A DNA stretch of 5,907 bases from Pseudomonadota bacterium (GTDB lineage: Bacteria > Pseudomonadota > Gammaproteobacteria > GRL18), in contig DAOVUE010000118.1 of NCBI GenBank assembly GCA_030632745.1, positions 1 to 5,907 on the forward strand, given 5' to 3'. The first letter of the stretch is position 1; each line of letters opens with the position of its first letter. Under the pieces are notes generated by a model. That model was given only the letters and a program-made list of their open reading frames with translations. It made no database searches and had not been told where the DNA came from. Made by a program: the position numbers and the translations under genes. Below, one piece after another: positions 1-5,872 of the stretch.

Positions 1-582
1 AAGCGCGGTATCTGTCGTGGCGAGCGCTCACATATTTCATGGACTCAGGTTGAAACAGGATCAGCTATTACCTGGAAATATCCCAGTTGTATTCTAAGCG
101 GCAACGAATCAGTAGGTGAATTTTATTCAGTTGCAGTGACGCGTGGAAAACAACAGGCGGATACCGGTACTAAAATGATTCATTTCGGAGCCAATACAAA
201 AAGCACCATTGTGTCTAAAGGTATTTCAGTTGGTCAGGGTCAAAATACTTATCGTGGTTTAGTGCACATATCAAAACGTGCAGAAAATGCACGTAATCAT
301 ACGCAGTGTGATTCATTATTACTGGGCGATCAATGTGGCGCACACACCTTCCCTTATATTGAAGTGATGAATCCGAGTGCAAAAATGGAGCATGAGGCCA
401 CCACTTCAAAAATCAGTGAAGAGCAATTATTTTATTGCCGGCAGAGAGGACTGTCAGAAGAAGATGCAATATCAATGATTGTTAATGGTTTTTGTAAAGA
501 AGTTTTTAAAGAGTTACCCATGGAGTTTGCAGTCGAAGCTCAAAAATTACTCAGTATTACTTTAGAGGGGTCTGTTGGTTAA
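1..582 (+). CDS. sufB: SufB, Fe-S cluster assembly scaffold subunit (3' part, 5' end outside window)
   Basis: The reading frame is open from the first base and ends at TAA 580-582, giving the last 193 residues; the N-terminal 60% lies upstream of the window. SufB is the scaffold subunit of the cytosolic SufBC2D complex, which assembles Fe-S clusters using sulfur delivered through SufE. The visible part is the C-terminal half of the beta-helix core and the helical tail that docks on SufC. It contains [25 protein letters not shown] and the tail motif [16 protein letters not shown], all close to E. coli SufB as I remember it. Counting back from the C-terminus, the cysteine of TQCDS (bases 307-309) matches E. 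coli C405, a residue implicated in cluster assembly at the SufB-SufD interface. The second glutamate of EHEATT (394-396) matches E434. Both are intact. An internal GTG at 136 is not the start, because homology continues upstream of it. It is the first gene of the visible operon. Confidence 0.97.
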   Translation, partial: KRGICRGERSHISWTQVETGSAITWKYPSCILSGNESVGEFYSVAVTRGKQQADTGTKMIHFGANTKSTIVSKGISVGQGQNTYRGLVHISKRAENARNHTQCDSLLLGDQCGAHTFPYIEVMNPSAKMEHEATTSKISEEQLFYCRQRGLSEEDAISMIVNGFCKEVFKELPMEFAVEAQKLLSITLEGSVG

Positions 583-712
583 GAGCCGTCAGCCAATAAA
601 CTTGTCCGCTGTCGCTTTGCAAACATGCACAAATTGCAAATAAGACAGCGGTACAATTTCATGCTAGATAAGGGCCCTGTACCTTTTTATTTGATAAAAG
701 GAAGTATAACTC
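583..712 (+). promoter_or_regulatory. sufB-sufC intergenic leader with hairpins
   Basis: This is a 130-base non-coding gap inside an operon whose other junctions are tight (overlap of sufC and sufD, 30 bases, 16 bases). It holds a two-part hairpin at 606-651 and a second inverted repeat, GGTACA 650-655 with TGTACC 678-683, followed by TTTTTAT at 684-690. The two structures share bases 650-651, so they could compete. AGGGCCCT (671-678) is a small palindrome. TACAAT at 652-657 resembles a -10 box, but no good -35 box sits at the right distance, so an internal promoter is not supported. AAAAGGAAG at 696-704 is the sufC ribosome binding site, with AAGGA about 10 bases before the ATG. Possible roles are an attenuator, an mRNA processing or stability element tuning SufB against SufC and SufD, or a decayed repeat. 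Confidence 0.45.
606..651 (+). other. Two-part stem-loop between sufB and sufC
   Basis: CCGCTGTC (606-613) pairs perfectly with GACAGCGG (644-651). After a 2/3-base internal loop, TTTGCAA (616-622) pairs perfectly with TTGCAAA (634-640), leaving an 11-base loop. That gives 15 paired positions in 46 bases. There is no T-run directly after it, so it is not a classical intrinsic terminator. It begins 24 bases after the sufB stop codon and could act as an mRNA stabiliser or processing site. Confidence 0.6.
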
Positions 713-1465
713 ATGTTAGAAATTCAAGATTTACATGTTGCTGTGAATGGCAAAGCAATACTCAAAGGAATTGATCTTAAAGTTAAAAGCGGTGAAGTTC
801 ATGCCATCATGGGGCCGAATGGGTCTGGTAAAAGTACTTTGGCTTATGTACTGGCGGGGCGTGAAGATTACCAGGTCAGCAGCGGAAAAATTTTACTGAA
901 TGGTGAAAATTTACTTGCTCTGGATACTGAACAGCGTGCACATAAGGGGGTGTTTCTGGCAATGCAATACCCTGTTGAATTGCCAGGAGTTAATAACATG
1001 ATGTTTATGCGTGAGTCACTGAATGCAATGCGCAGAAGCCGGGGTGAAGAGGAATACGATAGTGTTGATTTTATAAAGTTAATTCGTGCAAAAGCCAAAC
1101 AACTTGAGATGGATGAAAAACTGCTTAAACGTAATGTCAATGATGGTTTTTCAGGTGGTGAGAAAAAACGTAATGAAATTCTACAAATGGCTTTGCTTGA
1201 GCCAAAGCTTGCTATCCTGGATGAAACGGATTCTGGGTTAGATATTGATGCCCTGCGCATTATAGCCTCAGGTGTCAATGCACTGCGTGATCCCCAACGC
1301 TCAATTATTCTGGTGACACATTATCAGCGCTTGCTGGAATATATACAGCCTGATTTTGTTCATGTATTGATGGATGGCCGCATTGTGCGCTCAGGTGATA
1401 AACAGCTGGCATATGAGCTTGAAGACAAGGGTTATCGGTGGATAGTTGAGGAGATTGCCGCATGA
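713..1465 (+). CDS. sufC: SufC, ABC-type ATPase of the SUF complex
   Basis: SufC is the soluble ABC-family ATPase that binds SufB and SufD; its ATP-driven dimerisation reshapes the SufB-SufD interface during cluster assembly. The protein has 250 residues (E. coli SufC has 248). Visible motifs in order are Walker A GPNGSGKST (34-42, K40), Q-loop Q85, the ABC signature FSGGEKKR (146-153), Walker B LAILDE (166-171) with E171, the SufC-type continuation TDSGLD (172-177), and H-loop H203 in VTHYQR. K152 and D173, which take part in the special SufC active-site arrangement in E. coli, are present at the same positions. There are no membrane segments. The ATG at 713 is preceded by AAGGA at 698-702, and the N-terminus MLEIQDLHV is standard. 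The stop TGA overlaps the sufD start (ATGA, 1462-1465), indicating coupled translation. Confidence 0.98.
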   Translation: MLEIQDLHVAVNGKAILKGIDLKVKSGEVHAIMGPNGSGKSTLAYVLAGREDYQVSSGKILLNGENLLALDTEQRAHKGVFLAMQYPVELPGVNNMMFMRESLNAMRRSRGEEEYDSVDFIKLIRAKAKQLEMDEKLLKRNVNDGFSGGEKKRNEILQMALLEPKLAILDETDSGLDIDALRIIASGVNALRDPQRSIILVTHYQRLLEYIQPDFVHVLMDGRIVRSGDKQLAYELEDKGYRWIVEEIAA

Positions 1466-2838
1466 TCCGTGCAGAACAACAACACGACTGGCTGAAAAAT
1501 CTGCTTAATCAGGCTGAAGATGATAGTGTAAAAAATAATTCAAGCTGGCTTCATCAGACCAGAGGTGATGCAAAACATGCAGTTATGAATTTGCCGCCAT
1601 TAAATCGTAAACAGGAAGCATGGCGCTACAATCGTATAGATAAATTATTTAAAAAAAACTTCCAGCTTCTAGCAGATAATATTGATTTTAAAAAACCGGA
1701 CATTTATAACTGCTTATTGCCCAATTTTGATAGTTATCGTCTGGTGTTTGTTAATGGCTGCTATGCAGGGCAATTGTCAGATACTAAACAGGTTCCTGAC
1801 AAGGTAACTATAGAGAGTTTACATAATGCTATTAATCTGGCGCCAAAGCAGGTTAGTGACTGGTTCAGGCATAGTGACAGAGAGAATAATCAATTGTTTT
1901 CAATGCTGAATACAGCATTACTCAATGACGGAGCTGTAATTCATATTGGTGATCATATTGAGTTGGACAAACCCATTGAAATTATTTATCTCAATACAAA
2001 TTTTTTGAATAAATTTAATAGTGCTGATAATGACGGCATAATGACACAAATTCGAAATATTATATCACTGGGTGTTGCTGCAAAAGTGACTCTTATAGAA
2101 CGATTTATCGGCATAGATAAGGGTCAGTATTTTCACAATAATTTCAGTGACATTGTATTAGCTGAAGGTGCTTTACTCAAACACTATCGAGTGCAGGATG
2201 AAAGTCGTGAAGCTTATCATTTGAGCAGTCTGCAGGTATCACAACAAAAAAACAGCCATTATTATAGTACTAATCTGGCATTTGGTGGTGCCTGGTCAAA
2301 AACAAATATCAATGTTGATTTTGCAGAACAAGATGCCGAGTGCATATTAAATGGTCTCTATGTCGTTGGTGATCAACAACTAACTGATTTTCATCTGGAT
2401 GTGAGGCATAGTGTGCCTGCTTGTACCAGTAGGGAACAATTTAAAGGTATTCTATATGGCAAAGGTCGTGCAGTATTTGATGGCCATATACTGGTTGAGA
2501 AACAGGCACAACATAGTGATGCTCAGCTTATTAATAATAATTTATTGCTCACTCGTGATGCTGAAGTGGATACCAAGCCGCAACTTGAAATCTATGCAGA
2601 TGATGTTAAGTGCGGTCATGGCACATCCGTTGGACAGATTGATCCAGAGCAATTGTTTTATATGCGTTCCAGAGGATTATCAGAGACAACCGCCTACAAA
2701 TTATTATGTCTTGGTTTTGCAGGTGAAATTATTGATAGTATTGATGAAAAAAAACTATCTGAATATGTTACTAAAAAGCTTGTTCAGACACTTGATTCTA
2801 GAAATCAGGATGGAGACCATATACGTTTTCTCGGTTAA
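1462..2838 (+). CDS. sufD: SufD, Fe-S cluster assembly scaffold subunit
   Basis: SufD is the SufB paralogue that pairs with it in SufBC2D and is linked to iron acquisition and cluster formation at the interface. The protein has 458 residues, longer than the 423 of E. coli SufD. N-terminal helical region: the conserved RKQEAWRYNRI with W54. Beta-helix core: HSVPACTSREQFKG around C321, then the VDTKPQLEIYADDVKCGHG segment. H386 of CGHG (bases 2617-2619) matches E. coli H360, the SufD residue implicated with SufB C405; C384 precedes it. C-terminal helices: EQLFYMRSRGLS (397-408), which clearly resembles [12 protein letters not shown] in the SufB of this window and shows the shared ancestry. Residues about 178-195 (NTNFLNKFNSADNDGIMT) look like a loop insertion, and the tail after about residue 445 also looks extended. 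The start codon overlaps the sufC stop and is preceded by GAGGAGA at 1448-1454. Confidence 0.96.
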   Translation: MIRAEQQHDWLKNLLNQAEDDSVKNNSSWLHQTRGDAKHAVMNLPPLNRKQEAWRYNRIDKLFKKNFQLLADNIDFKKPDIYNCLLPNFDSYRLVFVNGCYAGQLSDTKQVPDKVTIESLHNAINLAPKQVSDWFRHSDRENNQLFSMLNTALLNDGAVIHIGDHIELDKPIEIIYLNTNFLNKFNSADNDGIMTQIRNIISLGVAAKVTLIERFIGIDKGQYFHNNFSDIVLAEGALLKHYRVQDESREAYHLSSLQVSQQKNSHYYSTNLAFGGAWSKTNINVDFAEQDAECILNGLYVVGDQQLTDFHLDVRHSVPACTSREQFKGILYGKGRAVFDGHILVEKQAQHSDAQLINNNLLLTRDAEVDTKPQLEIYADDVKCGHGTSVGQIDPEQLFYMRSRGLSETTAYKLLCLGFAGEIIDSIDEKKLSEYVTKKLVQTLDSRNQDGDHIRFLG

Positions 2839-2856
2839 TAAGAAAGTGCTCTAAAT

Positions 2857-2864
2857 AGAGGTGA
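2857..2864 (+). promoter_or_regulatory. Strong ribosome binding site of the DUF59 gene
   Basis: AGAGGTGA is almost fully complementary to the 3' end of 16S rRNA, with AGG 7 bases before the ATG at 2869. It fixes the start of the sufT-like gene and suggests this gene is translated well on its own rather than by coupling to sufD, which ends 30 bases upstream. Confidence 0.7.
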
Positions 2865-2868
2865 TTTA

Positions 2869-3267
2869 ATGGAAATAAAATCCGTTTTTTTTCGTGACAA
2901 ACAATCTGTTACTGAGAAGGGTGTTGATATTTTACCTGGCGAGGTAATTGAGTTAGCGGCAGATGCCTCACTTGAAGAGAAAATAATTGCAGCAATTCGT
3001 ACCGTATATGATCCTGAAATACATATTAATATTTATGACCTTGGGCTTATCTACGACATAAATATTAATCATCAAGCTGAAGTGGACATTAAAATGACCT
3101 TAACTGCACCAGCATGTCCGGTTGCTGGAATTTTACCTGGCAAGGTAGCAGATGCTGTCAAGTTAATCGATGGTGTAAGTGATGCTCGAGTAAAGCTGGT
3201 ATGGGAGCCGGTCTGGAGTAGAGATTGTATAAGTGATGAAGCTAAATTGTCACTGGGTTTATTTTAG
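2869..3267 (+). CDS. sufT: DUF59/MIP18-family SUF-associated protein (SufT-like)
   Basis: This is a 132-residue cytosolic protein of the DUF59 (MIP18, FeS_assembly_P) family. Family members act in Fe-S cluster carriage or maturation of Fe-S proteins, and short forms are often encoded in SUF operons. The exact biochemical step here is inferred. Motifs in order are DPEI (48-51), NIYDLGLIYDI (54-64), MTLTAPACP (76-84) with the conserved cysteine C83, and the C-terminal block WEPVWSRDCISDEAKLSLGLF (112-132). That last block is the signature of the SUF-operon subgroup, in which I would expect a WxPxW pattern followed by (D/S)(E)EA(K/R)LxLG. C120 is an extra cysteine where I would expect a hydrophobic residue, often methionine. 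The first 35 residues form a variable N-terminal extension. The gene lies between sufD and sufE, in the slot where sufS usually occurs. The family call is secure; the name sufT is a reasonable but looser label. Confidence 0.9.
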   Translation: MEIKSVFFRDKQSVTEKGVDILPGEVIELAADASLEEKIIAAIRTVYDPEIHINIYDLGLIYDININHQAEVDIKMTLTAPACPVAGILPGKVADAVKLIDGVSDARVKLVWEPVWSRDCISDEAKLSLGLF

Positions 3268-3271
3268 TTAT

Positions 3272-3276
3272 AGAGG
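3272..3276 (+). promoter_or_regulatory. Ribosome binding site deciding the sufE start
   Basis: AGAGG sits 7 bases before the ATG at 3284. An in-frame ATG further upstream at 3233 would add 17 residues (MMKLNCHWVYFSYRGIN) that overlap the DUF59 coding sequence and do not look like SufE. The start at 3284 is therefore preferred. Confidence 0.7.
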
Positions 3277-3283
3277 CATTAAT

Positions 3284-3724
3284 ATGGATTTAGATGATTT
3301 AGTTGAAGTCTTTGAATTACTGGGGGACTGGGAGCAACGCTATAATTATCTCATTGAACTGGGTGAAAAATTACCGGCTATGCCGGAACAGCTGATGGTG
3401 GAAAAAAATAATGTAAAAGGATGCATGAGCACAGTTTATGTTTGTGCCTATCGTGATGAAAAAAACACCCAGCTTTTTCAATACCATGGTTATTGTGATA
3501 CCAGCATTATAAGAGGTGTGCTGGCTGTGTTAATTAATCTGGCGGCAGGAAAAACAGCTGAAGCCATAGACCAAATGGATGTTGACAAGTTATTTGAACG
3601 CCTGCAACTTTATGATCACCTGTCGCCCAATCGCCATGTGGGTGTTTATGGCATAGTGGCTTTAATGAAACAACAGGTGCATGAGCTGGAATCAGTGTCG
3701 CAGCCTGAATGCTGCATGAATTGA
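3284..3724 (+). CDS. sufE: SufE, sulfur-transfer protein of the SUF system
   Basis: SufE accepts persulfide sulfur from a SufS-type cysteine desulfurase, stimulates that enzyme, and passes the sulfur to SufB. The protein has 146 residues from the ATG at 3284 (E. coli SufE has 138). The N-terminal helix MDLDDLVEVFELLGDWEQRYNYLIELGEKL is typical of the family. VKGCMSTVYV contains the acceptor cysteine C47 (bases 3422-3424), equivalent to E. coli C51 in VKGCQSQVW. The C-terminal motif LSPNRHVGVYGIV matches the family's L(S/T)PxR region. The tail ends PECCMN, adding a C143-C144 pair that I do not recall in E. coli SufE. The gene is the last of the operon and starts 16 bases after the DUF59 gene. 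CsdE, a close paralogue, cannot be fully excluded, but the SUF context favours SufE. Confidence 0.94.
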   Translation: MDLDDLVEVFELLGDWEQRYNYLIELGEKLPAMPEQLMVEKNNVKGCMSTVYVCAYRDEKNTQLFQYHGYCDTSIIRGVLAVLINLAAGKTAEAIDQMDVDKLFERLQLYDHLSPNRHVGVYGIVALMKQQVHELESVSQPECCMN

Positions 3725-3744
3725 CACTATTCTTTTAAGGTTTA

Positions 3745-4269
3745 TTATTGTGTTTCTGGTTTCCATAGCTGGACGGTTGCTGAAACCGGTTTTGATATAT
3801 GCTGATAAATTGCCCGCTGATAGGCAGGTTCAAAAAAACCTGCCTGTTTGGCAATATCGGTGCAGAGTTTTTTTGTGTCGGGGCGTTGTCCGCCACGTCC
3901 TAAGTCCAGGCGATCGGCATCCCAGCAGGTTCTAACGGTGATATCACCCTCAGTACCCCCTTTACTATGATGTTCACAGGCATAGCATAGTAGTTGTTTC
4001 TCCTCATCCGTGATGCCTAATAATTGCTTGGGCAGAGTTTCAATAAATCGGGCGGCTCGTTCTCCATGATCCGGATCATTAAATTCAGCTTCCCGCTTTA
4101 CATCATGTAAAAAAGCAAATAATTCTACTATACGTTGATTGGCTCCATTTTGTTGCGCAATTAATAATCCATTAACCCGAACTCTGGCCCAGTGAGACAG
4201 CCCATGTACTCCTTTCCAATGGAGTTGAAAGGTATTTTTTATAATTTGCAATAATTCCTGATTAATCAT
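3745..4269 (-). CDS. HD-domain protein, putative metal-dependent phosphohydrolase
   Basis: This 174-residue soluble protein belongs to the HD superfamily of metal-dependent phosphohydrolases; its substrate is unknown. Visible motifs in order are HGLSHWARV (22-30), the HD pair in FAFLHDVKRE (H55-D56), DPDHGERAA (65-73), CEHHSKGG (98-105) and WDADRLDLGR (116-125). These supply the histidines and aspartates expected for a metal site, the final ligand probably being D117 or D119. There are no signal peptide or membrane segments. The gene faces sufE tail to tail with a 20-base gap, and its upstream side is divergent from gor, so it is transcribed separately from both. The ATG at 4269 has no clear Shine-Dalgarno sequence and an in-frame stop lies two codons upstream. 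A TTG start at residue 7 (4251) would have AGGAA just before it and is a possible alternative. No link to Fe-S assembly is shown by the sequence. Confidence 0.85.
   Translation of the reverse strand: MINQELLQIIKNTFQLHWKGVHGLSHWARVRVNGLLIAQQNGANQRIVELFAFLHDVKREAEFNDPDHGERAARFIETLPKQLLGITDEEKQLLCYACEHHSKGGTEGDITVRTCWDADRLDLGRGGQRPDTKKLCTDIAKQAGFFEPAYQRAIYQHISKPVSATVQLWKPETQ
3822..3845. other. Perfect 9-bp stem-loop in the 3' part of the HD-domain gene
   Basis: AGGCAGGTT (3822-3830) and AACCTGCCT (3837-3845) form a perfect stem with a 6-base loop. It lies about 100 bases after the sufE stop, inside codons 142-150 of the convergent HD-domain gene. Only a short GTTTGG follows on the plus strand, so it is a weak intrinsic terminator at best. 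It may help end the suf transcript or may simply be coding sequence. Confidence 0.35.
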
Positions 4270-4394
4270 AAGCCATTAGCCAAATTTAAAGTTTTTACCG
4301 AAGTTAATTAAGTTGATAATAATAGCATTTATCATCACTTTATCAGATAATTGTTTGAATAAATTTTATAAAACAATTTTTCAGGTAATTTTCT
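4270..4394. promoter_or_regulatory. Divergent promoter region between the HD-domain gene and gor
   Basis: This is a 125-base, very AT-rich region with no gene. It should hold the promoters of both flanking genes. For gor, TATAAA at 4367-4372 is the best -10 candidate, but no consensus -35 lies 16-18 bases upstream (TTATCA at 4340-4345 is 21 away). Candidate operators are two identical TTTATCA copies at 4328-4334 and 4339-4345, spaced exactly 11 bases apart. A partial inverted copy, TGATAA, lies at 4314-4319. A perfect 8-bp dyad, AATTGTTT 4349-4356 with AAACAATT 4371-4378, spans the -10 candidate. The gor ribosome binding site is weak (CAGG, 4382-4385). I do not recognise a standard OxyR or IscR site. 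Confidence 0.45.
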
Positions 4395-5747
4395 ATGTCA
4401 AAACATTATGATTTAATTTCAATTGGTGCCGGCAGTGGTGGTCTTTCTGCGGCAGAACGTGCAGCACAATATGGTAAAAATTGCGCCATTATTGAAAGCA
4501 GTAAAGTCGGTGGAACCTGTGTTAATATTGGTTGTGTTCCTAAAAAAGTGATGTGGAATGCTGCCAATCTGGCTCATGCTATGGCTGATGCCCGTGATTA
4601 TGGTTTTGATGTGACCAATAATGGTCTTAACTGGTCTAAATTAGTAGAACAGCGTGAAGGCTATATCTCAGGGATCATTAACTGGTACGGCAATTATCTG
4701 CAAGATTCTGATATTGATTATATAGCAGGCAAGGCCCGTTTTGTTGATGCTAATACCCTGGAAGTGGATGGTGAACAGTATACTGCTGACCATATAGTTG
4801 TTGCACCGGGCGGTTATCCTGTTGTACCTGAGATTGAAGGTGCTGATTTGGGCATGACATCGGATGGTTTTTTTGCTTTAACAGAGCAGCCGGAGCATAT
4901 TGCTATTGTAGGTTCAGGTTATATTGCAGTGGAATTAGCAGGATTAATGAGCAGTCTCGGCAGTCAGGTCACCTTATTGATTAGAAAGGGACATGTACTG
5001 GGTAATTTTGATTCAATATTAAATGGCACACTGGCAAAAGTGATTCAGGATGATCCCAATATTGTTCTACTAACCACTACAGAAGTGGATAATGTAGAAA
5101 AAAATGAACAGGGAAAGCTGACTCTGCATTGCTCTAATCATCAGCAGGTTAATAATGTTGACGCTCTTGTCTGGGCTATAGGCCGTACCCCTAATACCGC
5201 TGATTTAAACCTTGAAGCCGCGGGTGTTAGTATGGATGACAAAGGTTTTATTCCCAGTAATGAGTATGAAGAAACCAATATCAAGGGCATTTATTCATTA
5301 GGTGATGTCAATGGTAAGGCAGCACTTACTCCTGTTGCCATCGCTGCTGCACGCCGTTTATCTGATCGATTATTTAATAATATGCCTGATCGTAAGCTGG
5401 ATTATAGTAATATTGCTACGGTTGTTTTTAGTCATCCCCCTATTGCAACCATTGGTCTGAGTGAAAAAGAAGCTCGTAAGACTCATGGTCAGTCAGTGAA
5501 AGTGTATAGTACTAATTTCACTCCCATGTCTCATGCCTTTACGAAGCATAAAGTACCTACGGCTATGAAACTGGTGTGTGTGGGAGCGAAAGAAAAAATC
5601 ATCGGCTGTCACATCATTGGACCAGGCTGTGATGAGATGATGCAGGGATTTGCTGTGGCCATAAAAATGGGTGCAACTAAAGAAGATTTTGACAATACGG
5701 TGGCTATTCATCCTTGTAGTGCGGAAGAGCTGGTGACCATGAGATAG
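4395..5747 (+). CDS. gor: Glutathione reductase (glutathione-disulfide reductase)
   Basis: This flavoenzyme reduces glutathione disulfide to glutathione with NAD(P)H in the cytosol. It has 450 residues, the same length as E. coli Gor. The FAD-binding GAGSGG lies at 11-16. The redox-active disulfide is C42 and C47 in [13 protein letters not shown]. The pyridine-nucleotide fold starts at [11 protein letters not shown] (173-183), followed by the ATG-like motif of the second FAD region in [18 protein letters not shown]. The dimer-interface active-site motif [12 protein letters not shown] ends the protein, with H439 and E444 as in E. coli. Of the two arginines linked to NADPH preference in E. coli (R198 and R204), the first is present as R197, but the second is G203 (bases 5001-5003). 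C441 replaces the usual threonine of HPT. APGG (137-140) replaces the usual ATGG. The start ATG has a weak ribosome site. The gene appears monocistronic, as a palindromic element follows at once. Trypanothione or mycothione reductase is less likely given the close E. coli Gor resemblance. Confidence 0.95.
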   Translation: MSKHYDLISIGAGSGGLSAAERAAQYGKNCAIIESSKVGGTCVNIGCVPKKVMWNAANLAHAMADARDYGFDVTNNGLNWSKLVEQREGYISGIINWYGNYLQDSDIDYIAGKARFVDANTLEVDGEQYTADHIVVAPGGYPVVPEIEGADLGMTSDGFFALTEQPEHIAIVGSGYIAVELAGLMSSLGSQVTLLIRKGHVLGNFDSILNGTLAKVIQDDPNIVLLTTTEVDNVEKNEQGKLTLHCSNHQQVNNVDALVWAIGRTPNTADLNLEAAGVSMDDKGFIPSNEYEETNIKGIYSLGDVNGKAALTPVAIAAARRLSDRLFNNMPDRKLDYSNIATVVFSHPPIATIGLSEKEARKTHGQSVKVYSTNFTPMSHAFTKHKVPTAMKLVCVGAKEKIIGCHIIGPGCDEMMQGFAVAIKMGATKEDFDNTVAIHPCSAEELVTMR

Positions 5748-5756
5748 GCTTCATCC

Positions 5757-5872
5757 GTGTCGGGTACTTTACTTCTCCTTTTCAGGGACGCCGGCAGAAC
5801 CCTTCCATGGGAGCTTCGATGTGGCATCCATGCCACATAGACCCTGTAAAGGAGAAGTAAAGCACCCGACAC
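5757..5872. repeat. 116-bp imperfect palindrome, MITE-like or dispersed intergenic repeat
   Basis: The left arm 5757-5787 (starting GTGTCGGGTACTTTAC) and the right arm 5842-5872 (ending AAGCACCCGACAC) are 31 bases each. They are complementary at 29 positions; the mismatches are 5766 against 5863 and 5782 against 5847. Inside, ATGTGGCA (5819-5826) and TGCCACAT (5831-5838) form a perfect 8-bp hairpin around TCCA, and the left side holds the small palindromes GCCGGC (5790-5795) and CCATGG (5805-5810). The composition is more GC-rich than the flanking DNA. No open frame of note lies within, and no clear target-site duplication is seen: TTCA at 5750-5753 and 5877-5880 is short and offset. It starts 9 bases after the gor stop codon. 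In gor mRNA it would fold into a long stem that could protect the 3' end, but no T-run follows it. The remaining 35 bases of the window contain only an AAAGGAAA that could be a ribosome site for a gene outside. Confidence 0.75.

Noticed and set aside
652..657. TACAAT as the -10 box of an internal sufC promoter.
   Set aside because: No acceptable -35 box lies 16-18 bases upstream; TTGCAA at 634-639 is only 12 bases away.
625..774. A 49-codon open frame in the sufB-sufC gap running into sufC in another frame, as a possible leader peptide.
   Set aside because: It has no Shine-Dalgarno sequence, no recognisable composition, and most of its second half is sufC sequence read out of frame.
868..1278. 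A 136-codon open frame on the minus strand inside sufC.
   Set aside because: It is an antisense shadow, serine-rich with no motif, fully covered by sufC.
1648..1659. TTT followed by eight A in sufD as a programmed frameshift site.
   Set aside because: The zero frame continues through a full-length SufD, no downstream pseudoknot is seen, and such A-runs are expected in AT-rich lysine codons.
2411..2854. A 147-codon open frame overlapping the 3' half of sufD.
   Set aside because: It is the +1 frame shadow of sufD; the sufD frame carries all the conserved motifs and its translation looks like no known protein.
3783..3792. The palindrome AAACCGGTTT near the end of the HD-domain gene as a terminator or operator.
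   Set aside because: It has no loop, lies in coding sequence, and a 10-base palindrome is not remarkable.
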